Part shown: positions 51,156-62,206 of the stretch, one piece after another
Numbering within the stretch: the stretch's first letter is position 1
Layout of the letters: the number at the start of each line of letters is the position of its first letter
Assembly: GCF_027625995.1 (NCBI RefSeq)
Contig: NZ_CP115396.1
Span: 2,790,001 to 2,854,000 of the forward strand
Direction: 5' to 3'
DNA length: 64,000 bases
Source of the DNA: Hymenobacter yonginensis
Lineage (GTDB): Bacteria; Bacteroidota; Bacteroidia; Cytophagales; Hymenobacteraceae
Notes under the pieces: model-generated
What the model was told of the DNA's origin: nothing
Database searches by the model: none
Seen by the model: only the letters and a program-made list of their open reading frames with translations
Translations under genes and position numbers: made by a program

Positions 51156-54100
51156 ATGCAAAAAACCTTACTCGTGGGCACCTTGCTCATGGCCTCCGCT
51201 TTTCAGGAGGTAGCTGCCCAGAACCGGAGTATCTCCGGTCGGGTGACTGATCGTCAGACTGGCGAAGGACTGCCAGGCGTGACCGTACTGCTCAAAGGCA
51301 CAACCAATGGTGTGTCTACCAATTCAGATGGCACCTTCTCGCTGAACAACGTGCCCGCTACTGGCGGCACGCTGGTTATCAGCTCCGTTGGCTTCGTGGG
51401 CCTTGAGCGTACGATCGGCACCGATAACACCATCAACATCGGGCTTGCTACCGACACCAAAGCACTGAGCGAGGTAGTAGTAGTAGGCTACGGCGAGCAG
51501 TCTAAAACCCTGGTAACCGGCTCTGTATCGCAGGTGCAGGCCAAAGAATTTGCCAGCCAACCGATATCCAGCGTTGAGCAGGTACTGCAAGGCCGGGCAT
51601 CCGGTGTGCAGGTGACGTCCAACTCCGGTACGCCCGGCGGTGGTATCAGCGTGCGGATCCGGGGCAACAACTCCATTTCGGCCAGCAGCGACCCGCTGTA
51701 TGTAGTGGATGGTGTACCCGTGAACAGCGGCAACTACTCCAACGTGGGCGTAGGTAACCAGCAGCTCAATGCGCTGGCAGACCTTAACCCCAACGATATT
51801 GCTTCTATCGAGGTGCTGAAAGATGCCTCCGCAGCGGCTATCTACGGCTCGCGCGGTGCCAACGGCGTAGTACTCGTAACGACGAAGCGTGGGCAGAGCG
51901 GCAAAACCAAAATCACGCTCGACGCCTACGCTGGCGTGCAGCAGACCTGGAACCGTCTGGATGTGCTTGACGGCCAGCAAGCGCAGGATCTGATTAACGA
52001 GTCGCGCGTGAACGTGGGGGGTGCTCCACGCTACGTTACGGCCAACCCGAACCCTGCTTCTCAGCAGCTCTTCACAGGCGCTAGCACCAACTGGCAGGAC
52101 GAAATTTTCCGGGATGCCCGCATCCAGAACTATACGCTCTCGGCTTCGGGCGGCGATACGAAGACCCGCTTCCTCATCTCAGGCACCTACTTCGATCAGG
52201 AAGGCATCATTCTGGGCTCGGGTTATACTCGGGGCAGCGGCCGCTTCAACCTCGACCACCAAGTGTCGGATAAGTTCAAAGTAGGACTGAGCCTTACCGG
52301 CAGCCGCTCGTTGAGCAACCGCATCAACAACGACAACAATATCTACGGGGTATTGAGCACGGCGCTGCTTCTGGGCTCGCAGTTTCCGGTGCGCAACGCC
52401 GATGGCACTTTTGGCCGCGACCCATTCAACTCAGTTGAAAACCCAGTTGCTGCTGCTACCCTCCCCACGTTCCTGGCCCGCAACAACCGGGCTATTGGTT
52501 CGCTGTACGGTGACTACCAACTGGCTAAAGGCCTGCGTCTGCGCTCCTCCATCGGTGGTGACTACCTCAACTTGAAAGAGGATGTGTACATTCCGAGCAC
52601 CGCTCTGCAGGCTGTTGGCAGCAATGGTTCCGGCCAGGCAAACAGCCGCTACGATGTGGGCTGGATCAACGAGAACACGTTGAGCTATGACAAGCAGTTT
52701 GGCGACCACTCTCTGACGCTGCTGTTGGGCCAAAGCGCGCAGCGCTCCGTGCAGCAGGGTATCATCACGCAGGTATCGGGCTTCGCGACCAACAAAATCA
52801 CCCAGCTTTCGGCTGGCTCAGTGAAAACTGAAGCGGCTTCGGATGAAACCCTCTGGACGCTGCTTTCCTTCTTCGGCCGCGTTAACTACAACTACCAGGG
52901 CAAGTACATCTTCTCGGGCTCGTTGCGCCGTGATGGATCGTCGCGCTTCGGTGTAGACAACAAATACGGTTATTTCCCGGCTGCCTCGGTGGGATGGCGT
53001 GTTTCGGAAGAATCCTTCCTGAAAGACAATAATGTAGTTAGCGAGCTGAAACTGCGTGCTGGCTACGGTGTGGTAGGCAACTTTGAAATCGGCAACTTCG
53101 CTTCCCGTAACCTGTTTGGCGTTGGTGCCACCAACTTCGCTAACTACAACGCCGTGGCAGGCTTTGCCCCCACTCAGTTGGGTGTAAATGACCTCGGATG
53201 GGAGCAGTCCTCGGAATTCACCGTCGGAGCTGACTTGGGCTTGCTAGAGAATCGGATTCTGGTGTCTGCCAACGCATTCAAGCGCAAAGCAAACGACCTG
53301 CTGCTAAACCGTCAGCTGCCACTCACCTCGGGCTTCGGCACTGTAACCCAGAACATTGGTGACCTGGAAAACAAAGGTCTGGAATTTGACTTAACTACCC
53401 AGAACGTGAAGAATGAGTCGTTCAGCTGGTCGACCAACCTGAACGTGTCCATCATTCGCAACGAGGTGACGCGTCTGGTAAACAACGCGCCTTTCCTGGC
53501 CGGCTTCGCCAGCCGTGTTGAGGTAGGCCAGCCGCTGGGTAGCTTCTATGGCTACGTGGTAGACCGCATCTACCAGACTCAGGAAGAAATTAACACCGAC
53601 ATCGCCAACGCCCGGACCAAGACCGGTAACCCTGCCGCCCTGTACCAAGGCACGAGCGCGGCTACTACGCCTCGCCCCGGCGACATTCGCTTCGTTGACC
53701 TGAACGGTGACGGCTTGGTTACTGCGCTGGACCAGAAAATCATCGGCTCGGCACAACCAAAGTTCTTCGGCGGTATCACCAACACGCTGAACTTTAAAGG
53801 CATTGACCTGAGCTTCTTCTTCCAGTTCACCAAAGGCAACAAAATTTATAACAACACCCGCGCCTTCGGTGAGGGTATGAATGGTCAGTTTGGCCAGCTT
53901 GCCTCTACCCTGGACCGCTGGACGCCAACAAACCCCAGCACTACCATGCCACGTGCAGCTGCTGGCGACCCCAACAACAACCGTCGGACTTCGGACCGTT
54001 GGCTGGAAGATGGCTCTTACCTGCGCCTGAAAACGGCTACGCTGGGCTACAATCTGCCTACCACCTGGATTGCTCCTCTGCGTCTGCAGTCGGCTCGCAT

Positions 54101-54257
54101 CTACGTAGCTGGCCAGAACCTGCTCACGTTCACGAAATATTCAGGCCTGGAGCCTGAGGTAAACACCTTCAGCGGTTCCAACACCTCGCTGGGTACCGAC
54201 TTCCTGACGTTCCCACAGGCTCGGGTATATCAGGTAGGTGTTAACATCGGCCTGTAA
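51156..54257 (+). CDS. SusC/RagA-family TonB-dependent transporter (pair D)
   Basis: A 1033-residue transporter. The signal peptide ends EVAAQ, the regulatory domain follows, then TonB box-like LSEVVVVGYGEQ and plug motifs VRIRGNNSI and PLYVVDGVPV. The barrel has the family-typical SLRRDGSSRFGVDNKYGYFP and ends VYQVGVNIGL. Its opening is nearly the same as that of pair C but the plug and barrel are much closer to the type seen in pair A. Partner SusD starts 27 nt downstream. Confidence 0.95.
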   Translation: MQKTLLVGTLLMASAFQEVAAQNRSISGRVTDRQTGEGLPGVTVLLKGTTNGVSTNSDGTFSLNNVPATGGTLVISSVGFVGLERTIGTDNTINIGLATDTKALSEVVVVGYGEQSKTLVTGSVSQVQAKEFASQPISSVEQVLQGRASGVQVTSNSGTPGGGISVRIRGNNSISASSDPLYVVDGVPVNSGNYSNVGVGNQQLNALADLNPNDIASIEVLKDASAAAIYGSRGANGVVLVTTKRGQSGKTKITLDAYAGVQQTWNRLDVLDGQQAQDLINESRVNVGGAPRYVTANPNPASQQLFTGASTNWQDEIFRDARIQNYTLSASGGDTKTRFLISGTYFDQEGIILGSGYTRGSGRFNLDHQVSDKFKVGLSLTGSRSLSNRINNDNNIYGVLSTALLLGSQFPVRNADGTFGRDPFNSVENPVAAATLPTFLARNNRAIGSLYGDYQLAKGLRLRSSIGGDYLNLKEDVYIPSTALQAVGSNGSGQANSRYDVGWINENTLSYDKQFGDHSLTLLLGQSAQRSVQQGIITQVSGFATNKITQLSAGSVKTEAASDETLWTLLSFFGRVNYNYQGKYIFSGSLRRDGSSRFGVDNKYGYFPAASVGWRVSEESFLKDNNVVSELKLRAGYGVVGNFEIGNFASRNLFGVGATNFANYNAVAGFAPTQLGVNDLGWEQSSEFTVGADLGLLENRILVSANAFKRKANDLLLNRQLPLTSGFGTVTQNIGDLENKGLEFDLTTQNVKNESFSWSTNLNVSIIRNEVTRLVNNAPFLAGFASRVEVGQPLGSFYGYVVDRIYQTQEEINTDIANARTKTGNPAALYQGTSAATTPRPGDIRFVDLNGDGLVTALDQKIIGSAQPKFFGGITNTLNFKGIDLSFFFQFTKGNKIYNNTRAFGEGMNGQFGQLASTLDRWTPTNPSTTMPRAAAGDPNNNRRTSDRWLEDGSYLRLKTATLGYNLPTTWIAPLRLQSARIYVAGQNLLTFTKYSGLEPEVNTFSGSNTSLGTDFLTFPQARVYQVGVNIGL

Positions 54258-54284
54258 TTTCCACTTCGCAACAGCTTCACTTTC

Positions 54285-55652
54285 ATGAATATTCGTTCTA
54301 AATTTTCTACGCTGGCAGTTCTGGGGCTGCTGAGTCTGGGAGCCAGCAGCTGCTCCGACTTCCTGACCCCGGAGCCACGTAACTCGGTAGACCGCACGCA
54401 GGTATTCACCGACCTCGAAGGTGCGCGTGCTGCCCTGAACGGCACTTACGGCAACCTGCTGAGCGCAAACAACGCTGGTCTGCGCGTGCCCATTTTCGCG
54501 GACCTGCTGGCTGATAACTTGGCGCACATTGGTACCTTCCCTACGTTTGCCCAACTTAAGAACCGCGCTATTCTGCCTGACAACACGGAGGTGACCAACA
54601 TGTGGTCGTCACTGTATTCGACGGTAAACCGCGCCAACAACGTTATTGCCTATACGCCGGCCGTCACGGGTACCACCGACGCAGTGAAAAGCCAGATCGT
54701 AGGCGAAGCTTTGTTTGTGCGAGCTTTGGCCTACTTCTATCTGGTAAACTACTGGGGAGATGTGCCGCTGGTTGTAACGCCAACTACTACGCCGGATAAC
54801 ACGCTGTTTGTAGCGCGCAACCCTAAAGCTGCTGTCTACGACCAGATGGTAGCCGATTTGACGGCTGCCGAGGCGGCACTCCCGACCACGGGTGGTCCGG
54901 CCCGCGCTACGCGCTTGGCTGCTACGGCTCTCAAGGCCCGTATCGCCCTGTACCGCCAGCAGTATTCTGAGGCTTCCCGCCTGTCTGATCTGGTACTGGC
55001 CGGCAGCTACACGCTCAACCCAAGCTACCGTACGGCAGTAGCCTCCGAAAACCCCGCTGAGTCGATCTTCGAGGTACAGTTCGACGCGCAAAACCAGAGC
55101 TCTTATGCTTTCTTTATGCTGCCTACCGCCAATGGTGGCCGCAATGAGATGAGCCCTACCGGTACTGGTTCCACGCTGCCCACTTCCTACGAAACCGGTG
55201 ACCAGCGTCGGGATGCTACTATTTCCAATGGTACTTTCACTCTTAATGGGCGAGCCGTACCAACCGGCAACCAAGTTAAGTACACGGATCCAGGCACGGG
55301 CACGGACAACTTCAAAACCATTCGTCTGGCGGAAATTATCCTGATCAGCGCCGAGGCTAAAGCTCGTCTGAACGATGTTCCAGGCGCCATTACGGCCCTG
55401 AACCGTATTCGTACGCGGGCTGGCCTGACGGCCGTTGCTACTACCCTCACCCAAACGCAGGTACTGGACCAGATCGAGCGCGACCGTCGCTCAGAGCTGG
55501 CCCTGGAAGGCCACCGCTGGTTTGACCTGATCCGTACGGGCCGGGCGCAGGCAGTGCTCGGCATCACCGACGTAAACCGTCTGTTGTTGCCGATTCCGTT
55601 CCGCGAAACGGTGAACAACCCCAACATCACGCAAAACCCTGGCTACAACTAA
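54285..55652 (+). CDS. SusD/RagB-family lipoprotein (pair D)
   Basis: A 455-residue lipoprotein with lipobox ASSC at about residue 23, the opening DFLTPEPRNSVDRTQVFTD, and the classical SusD middle (GEALFVRALAYFYLVNYWGDVPLV). The C-terminal RRSELALEGHRWFDLIRTGRA and NITQNPGYN follow. It is the most canonical SusD of the four. The motif YWGDVPLV is typical of proteins capturing sugars, though the ligand cannot be named. Confidence 0.94.
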   Translation: MNIRSKFSTLAVLGLLSLGASSCSDFLTPEPRNSVDRTQVFTDLEGARAALNGTYGNLLSANNAGLRVPIFADLLADNLAHIGTFPTFAQLKNRAILPDNTEVTNMWSSLYSTVNRANNVIAYTPAVTGTTDAVKSQIVGEALFVRALAYFYLVNYWGDVPLVVTPTTTPDNTLFVARNPKAAVYDQMVADLTAAEAALPTTGGPARATRLAATALKARIALYRQQYSEASRLSDLVLAGSYTLNPSYRTAVASENPAESIFEVQFDAQNQSSYAFFMLPTANGGRNEMSPTGTGSTLPTSYETGDQRRDATISNGTFTLNGRAVPTGNQVKYTDPGTGTDNFKTIRLAEIILISAEAKARLNDVPGAITALNRIRTRAGLTAVATTLTQTQVLDQIERDRRSELALEGHRWFDLIRTGRAQAVLGITDVNRLLLPIPFRETVNNPNITQNPGYN

Positions 55653-55669
55653 GCTCATCTGGTTTGCTT

Positions 55670-55707
55670 AAAAAAATACCCCGGCCAATAGGTCGGGGTA
55701 TTTTTTT
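55670..55707. terminator. bidirectional intrinsic terminator
   Basis: A7, TACCCCGGCC / GGTCGGGGTA arms, T7. Shared by SusD pair D (+) and the SDR gene (-). Confidence 0.9.
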
Positions 55708-55728
55708 GATATTCAATGCTAGTGGCTG

Positions 55729-56466
55729 CTACTGTGGCAACTCCGAAATACGCAGTACCACCGGCTCCTGTGGCCGGGCTGGTTGTTGCAGCCAGTGCAC
55801 AATCGTTGCGGCTGCATCTTTCGGGTTTACCAGTTCGCCCTGCAAGTGTAACCCGGCAAACCGTTCGGCTTCACTGAACTGCTCATGGGCAGCGGCACGG
55901 ATGTGCTCCTGCATGGCAGTGTCCAGCACACCGGGCGCCAGGCTGCGGATGCGGATGCCGGAGCCGCGCAGGTCCTGCTCCTTTTGCGCCACGGACGACA
56001 GGGAGTCGAGGGCAGCTTTGGAGGCGCAGTAGGCTCCCCATCCATCTACCGGGCGCTGCGCCGCACCGCTGCTGATGTTGAGGATGGTACGGGCAATGCC
56101 GGTGTGCTGCTGGTAGGTAGCCAGAAACGTGTTCATGAGCATGGCGGGAGCAATGACGTTTACATCGAACACGAATTCGAAGTGCTCGTTCGGCAGCTCG
56201 CCCATGTACTTCACCTCGCCCAGCACGCCCGCGTTGTTGATAAGCGTGATGCTGGCCGCGCCGGGGCATGGCGTGAATACTTTGAACAGGTTGTTCTGCA
56301 CAGCCAGCATATCCGACAGATCCAGGGGCTGGTGGCGGTACCGCTCGTGCTGGATAGTAGCATGCCTGCATACGCCTAGCACCCGGTTGTCAGGATGCTG
56401 CAGCAATTCTTCCGCAAGTGCCTTGCCCAGGCCGCGGCTGGCGCCAGTGATGATGTAGTAGTGCAT
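55729..56466 (-). CDS. short-chain dehydrogenase/reductase, sepiapterin/benzil reductase-like
   Basis: A 245-residue NAD(P)-dependent oxidoreductase starting MHYYIITGASRGLG at 56466; longer in-frame starts lie upstream of the fold. It shows the TGASRGLG cofactor loop, LINNAGVLG, catalytic Ser in ILNISSGAA, and Tyr-x3-Lys in AYCASKAALD. The overall shape, with a Q-H-P-D-N insert after the first helix, is that of the sepiapterin/benzil reductase-like branch. The substrate is unknown. It follows hslU by 137 nt with a terminator between. Confidence 0.9.
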   Translation of the reverse strand: MHYYIITGASRGLGKALAEELLQHPDNRVLGVCRHATIQHERYRHQPLDLSDMLAVQNNLFKVFTPCPGAASITLINNAGVLGEVKYMGELPNEHFEFVFDVNVIAPAMLMNTFLATYQQHTGIARTILNISSGAAQRPVDGWGAYCASKAALDSLSSVAQKEQDLRGSGIRIRSLAPGVLDTAMQEHIRAAAHEQFSEAERFAGLHLQGELVNPKDAAATIVHWLQQPARPQEPVVLRISELPQ

Positions 56467-56512
56467 GCTGGTGATGAGGTGATGAGGTGACAGGTAAAGA
56501 AAATACGGCTGT

Positions 56513-56551
56513 AAACAAAAAGAAGCGGCCATGGGCCGCTTCTTTTTGTTT
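56513..56551. terminator. intrinsic terminator after hslU
   Basis: Nearly perfect 18-bp arms AAACAAAAAGAAGCGGCC / GGCCGCTTCTTTTTGTTT with a 3-nt loop. It lies 53 nt beyond the hslU stop and upstream of the SDR gene start. Confidence 0.85.
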
Positions 56552-56603
56552 GGGAACCCTGCACTCTGCCACCGAAGTACATCAGCAGACAGGCGTCGCT
56601 TCC

Positions 56604-58013
56604 TCACAGAATATACTGGCTCAGGTCGCGGTTGCCGACCATATCCTGCAGCCGCTCGTTTACTAGGTCGCGGGTGATGAGGATGCGGGCGTTGGGACCG
56701 ATGCGGTCCGGTACGTCGAACAGGATGTCGTTGAGCAGGCGGCTCATCACCGTATGCAGGCGGCGCGCCCCAATATTCTCCACCTCGGCGTTGACGTTGA
56801 AGGCAATTTCGGCGAGCTGCTCCAGGGCCTCGTCCTCGAAGGTCAGCACTACGTCCTCGGCCTGCAGCAGGGCTTCGTACTGCTTGGTGAGGGCGTTTTT
56901 GGGATCCTTCAGAATCCGGAAGAAGTCGTCTTTGGTGAGGCTTTGCAGTTCTACGCGGATGGGGAAGCGGCCCTGCAGCTCCGGAATCAGGTCAGAGGGC
57001 TTGGCGACGTGGAAGGCGCCGGCGGCAATGAACAGGATGTGGTCGGTGTTGATGATGCCATACTTGGTGCTCACGGCCGAGCCTTCCACGATGGGCAGCA
57101 GGTCGCGCTGCACACCTTCGCGGCTCACGTCGGGGCCACCGCCGCCTTTGCCGCTGCGGCTGGCTACTTTGTCAATTTCGTCGATGAAGATGATGCCGGC
57201 GTTTTCGGCGTTGCGGATAGCCTCGTCCTTCACCTCATCCATGTCTATGAGCTTGGCAGCTTCTTCATCCAGCAGAATCTTACGGGCCTCGGCAATCGTG
57301 ACTTTGCGCTTGCGGGTTTTCTTGGGCATCATCGAGCCCAGCATGTCCTGCAGACCGGCCATGGAAGCCTCGTCCATGCCTGGAGCGCCGCCCAGCACGC
57401 CGATGCCGGGAGCGCCACCCTGCTGCACCTTGATGTCGATTTTACGGTCGTCCAGCTCGCCGCTGCGGATTTTCTCGCGGAACTTGTCGCGGGTGCGCTC
57501 ATTCAGCTCGTAGTCCGACTCGGGCATAGCGCTGCCGTCGTGGCTACCGCCAAAGCCCACCGACGACTTGCTGCTGCCGCCACTCACGGACGGAATCAGG
57601 GCGTCCAGAATCAGGTCTTCCACAGCTTGGGCAGCCTGCACCTTCACTTCTTCCTTGCGGCGCTGCTTCACCTGGTTCACCGACTGCTCTACCAGGTCGC
57701 GCACCATGCTTTCCACGTCGCGGCCCACGTAGCCTACCTCCGTAAACTTGCTGGCTTCCACTTTGGTGAAGGGCGCATCGGCAATGGCGGCCAGGCGGCG
57801 GGCAATTTCAGTTTTGCCGACGCCCGTCGAGCCGATCATGAGGATGTTGTTGGGCACGATTTCGCGCTGCATGTCCAGCGGGGCGTGCAGGCGGCGCCAG
57901 CGGTTGCGCAGCGCAATGGCCACATGCCGCTTGGCCTCGTGCTGGCCGATGATGTACTTATCCAGCTCGGCAACTATCTGCGAAGGGGTAAGAAAAGTCT
58001 GGGAATCGAGCAT
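56604..58013 (-). CDS. hslU: HslU, ATPase subunit of the HslUV protease
   Basis: A 469-residue AAA+ unfoldase that feeds substrates to the HslV peptidase. It starts MLDSQTFLTPSQIVAELDKYIIGQ. Walker A is GSTGVGKTE, Walker B IIFIDEIDKVA, the I domain lies at about 110-240 with a Gly-rich insert (QQGGAPGIGVLGGAPGMDEA), and the sensor 2/C-terminal tail is NRDLSQYIL, which docks into HslV. HslV is not adjacent. TACGTTTA at 58030-58037 on the minus strand is a one-mismatch -7 box just upstream. Confidence 0.96.
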   Translation of the reverse strand: MLDSQTFLTPSQIVAELDKYIIGQHEAKRHVAIALRNRWRRLHAPLDMQREIVPNNILMIGSTGVGKTEIARRLAAIADAPFTKVEASKFTEVGYVGRDVESMVRDLVEQSVNQVKQRRKEEVKVQAAQAVEDLILDALIPSVSGGSSKSSVGFGGSHDGSAMPESDYELNERTRDKFREKIRSGELDDRKIDIKVQQGGAPGIGVLGGAPGMDEASMAGLQDMLGSMMPKKTRKRKVTIAEARKILLDEEAAKLIDMDEVKDEAIRNAENAGIIFIDEIDKVASRSGKGGGGPDVSREGVQRDLLPIVEGSAVSTKYGIINTDHILFIAAGAFHVAKPSDLIPELQGRFPIRVELQSLTKDDFFRILKDPKNALTKQYEALLQAEDVVLTFEDEALEQLAEIAFNVNAEVENIGARRLHTVMSRLLNDILFDVPDRIGPNARILITRDLVNERLQDMVGNRDLSQYIL

Positions 58014-58123
58014 AAAAGGTGTGGGGAAATAAACGTAGCGGAAATACCGTAGCGCCGCCGGAAATGTTTGCCGCGGCAGTTTCCGGAGTTCCGGCTTTGT
58101 CGTGTACCGTAGTGCGCTGGCCG

Positions 58124-59191
58124 CTATTGAGTTTTAACGAACAGCGAGTTCAGATTGCGGGCAACGGTGAAATAGTTGGCCGCGCCGCTGGCGTGCAGGC
58201 CGGCACGGGTGTAGTCGAGCTGAAACTGGCTGATGCGCAGCATCACGCCAAAGGAAATACCGGCGCCCCCGGCCGCGTTGTCGAGCCGCAGCTCGCGGCG
58301 CTGCAGGTGGTTGTAGCCGAGGCGCACGTTCAGGCTTTTGCCCAGCAGCAGCTCGCCACCCACGGCAAAATGCCGGGCGACTTTGTCGCCGAGCGTTTTC
58401 TTCTTTTTGACTTGCTCGCCGTTTTCGTCCAACTGGCCGCGCTGGTTGGGGTCGAGGTACACAATGTCGAGGCGCTGCAGATTGTGAGCCGTGATAGAGA
58501 ACCGCAGCGGCATGTGCTCGGGCTTGATGGTGGCCCCCAGCTGCACGTCCAGCGGCATCGGCTCGCGGCCGGCCCCAGCGTAAGGCTTGAGCTGGTAGCC
58601 AGCATTCTTCACAGCCAACCCCACCGTAAAGTCCTGCTCAGGGTGCTTGAACACGGCGCCCACGTCAGCCAGCAGCCCCACTGAGTGGTTGCCACTGATG
58701 CCCGACACGGCCAGCTTGCCGGTGCCGGCCAGCGTGAACGGGCCTTGCACGTAGGCATACGTGAGGCCGGCCGCGTACTCGTTCACCGAAAATGTTCCCA
58801 ATACGTTGTTGGCCGGGTCGCGCATGATCAACTCGCCGTAGTTGAGGTAGCTCAGAGTCGCGCCCCACCGCCGCCCGGCATCCACTTCTTTGGGCTTGAA
58901 AGCGTAAGCCAGGGTGCTTTGCTTGATGTCGGCCAGATAATCAACAAACGACAGGGCCAAGCGGCCATCCATTTCGGCGTTCAGCAGCGCGGGGTTGCTG
59001 AGCAGCATGGTGGGGTCGGCGTCGCGCACAGATACGTTGACGCCGCCCAGAGCGGCCGTTTTGGCGCCCGGCGGCAGGTTCAGAAACGAGAAGGTCTGCT
59101 GCCCGCCAATCTGGGCCATGGCAGGAGAAACGCCCAGCCCCAGGGCAACGGATACGGGCACTAGAATACGGCGGTGTAGCAGTCCAATCAT
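58124..59191 (-). CDS. porQ: type IX secretion system protein PorQ
   Basis: A 355-residue outer-membrane protein. The ATG at 59189-59191 (MIGLLHRRILVPVSVALGLG) gives a signal peptide ending AMAQ. The mature start IGGQQTFSFLNLPPGAKTAALGGVNVSVRD is the hallmark of PorQ. Beta-strands follow and the protein ends YFTVARNLNSLFVKTQ. PorQ works with PorU, PorV and PorZ on the cell surface to remove the T9SS C-terminal signal and attach cargo to A-LPS in well-studied species. TATCTTGG at 59198-59205 lies 6 nt before the start. Confidence 0.85.
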   Translation of the reverse strand: MIGLLHRRILVPVSVALGLGVSPAMAQIGGQQTFSFLNLPPGAKTAALGGVNVSVRDADPTMLLSNPALLNAEMDGRLALSFVDYLADIKQSTLAYAFKPKEVDAGRRWGATLSYLNYGELIMRDPANNVLGTFSVNEYAAGLTYAYVQGPFTLAGTGKLAVSGISGNHSVGLLADVGAVFKHPEQDFTVGLAVKNAGYQLKPYAGAGREPMPLDVQLGATIKPEHMPLRFSITAHNLQRLDIVYLDPNQRGQLDENGEQVKKKKTLGDKVARHFAVGGELLLGKSLNVRLGYNHLQRRELRLDNAAGGAGISFGVMLRISQFQLDYTRAGLHASGAANYFTVARNLNSLFVKTQ

Positions 59192-59197
59192 CGGGTA

Positions 59198-59205
59198 CCA
59201 AGATA
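59198..59205 (-). promoter_or_regulatory. candidate -7 box TATCTTGG, 6 nt before porQ
   Basis: One mismatch from TAnnTTTG on the minus strand. Its distance to the ATG repeats the rnhB and plsC geometry. Confidence 0.35.
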
Positions 59206-59318
59206 CGGCGTTTGGCAGGTAGTTGCAGGAGATAAGACGGCCAGGCCAGCGCATTTATTGTGCGCCGCAACCGGAGTTTACCGGCATCAATGCCTGTAAG
59301 CAGCGAGCCAAAGGAACG

Positions 59319-59409
59319 TCATGCAGAGCATAGCGAAGCAACTCGCGTGCTGACGTTGAAATAGCAATCAGACGTCAGCACGCGAGATGCTTCGCTGCGC
59401 TCTGCATGA
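59319..59409. repeat. 91-bp nested palindromic element, type A'
   Basis: Outer stem TCATGCAGAGC / GCTCTGCATGA, then AGCGAAGCA / TGCTTCGCT, then CTCGCGTGCTGACGT / ACGTCAGCACGCGAG. The inner CTCGCGTGCTGACGTTGAA is identical to that in the element at 25811, while the outer arms differ. It lies 33 bp after the lon stop. Confidence 0.85.
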
Positions 59410-59442
59410 TGGCCAAGAGTCAACCAACCACCACTCCTACCC

Positions 59443-61902
<2,460 letters not shown>

Positions 61903-62206
61903 CAGCAGGAAGGGCGAAGAGAAAGCAGCAGGAATAGAAGGCATATACGCGAATCGAAACAAAAGCGGCAGGCGGTGCCAGAATGACAGCACCACGGCAA
62001 TCAGCCCGGGCATAAAGGCGCCTGCTACCGAAGATAGGGGTTTGACAAGCGCCGTGCCACCCCGCGGCAGACTCGCCGGGCACGCCGCGCTGGCACTTAG
62101 CCCGGCCACTCCGGCAGGCCCACCGGCCGATAGCGGGGTGTACCTGAAAATTCCTATTTTTGACGACCCGCGCCGCCCCCGGCCGGCACCGGTGTTTTAT
62201 CCTGCT
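61903..62206. other. 304-bp divergent region between lon and the OmpA/PD40 gene
   Basis: It includes possible upstream in-frame lon starts up to 62109. The TATTTTTG box at 62155 serves the OmpA-family gene. No repeat, RNA gene or other coding sequence is seen. Confidence 0.6.
62155..62162 (+). promoter_or_regulatory. -7 promoter box TATTTTTG for the OmpA/PD40 gene
   Basis: Exact TAnnTTTG match 44 nt before the ATG at 62207. Confidence 0.5.

Noticed and set aside
40679-55652. A classical polysaccharide utilisation locus
   Set aside because: There are SusCD pairs but no glycoside hydrolase, lyase, sulfatase or PUL regulator in or beside the cluster within this window.
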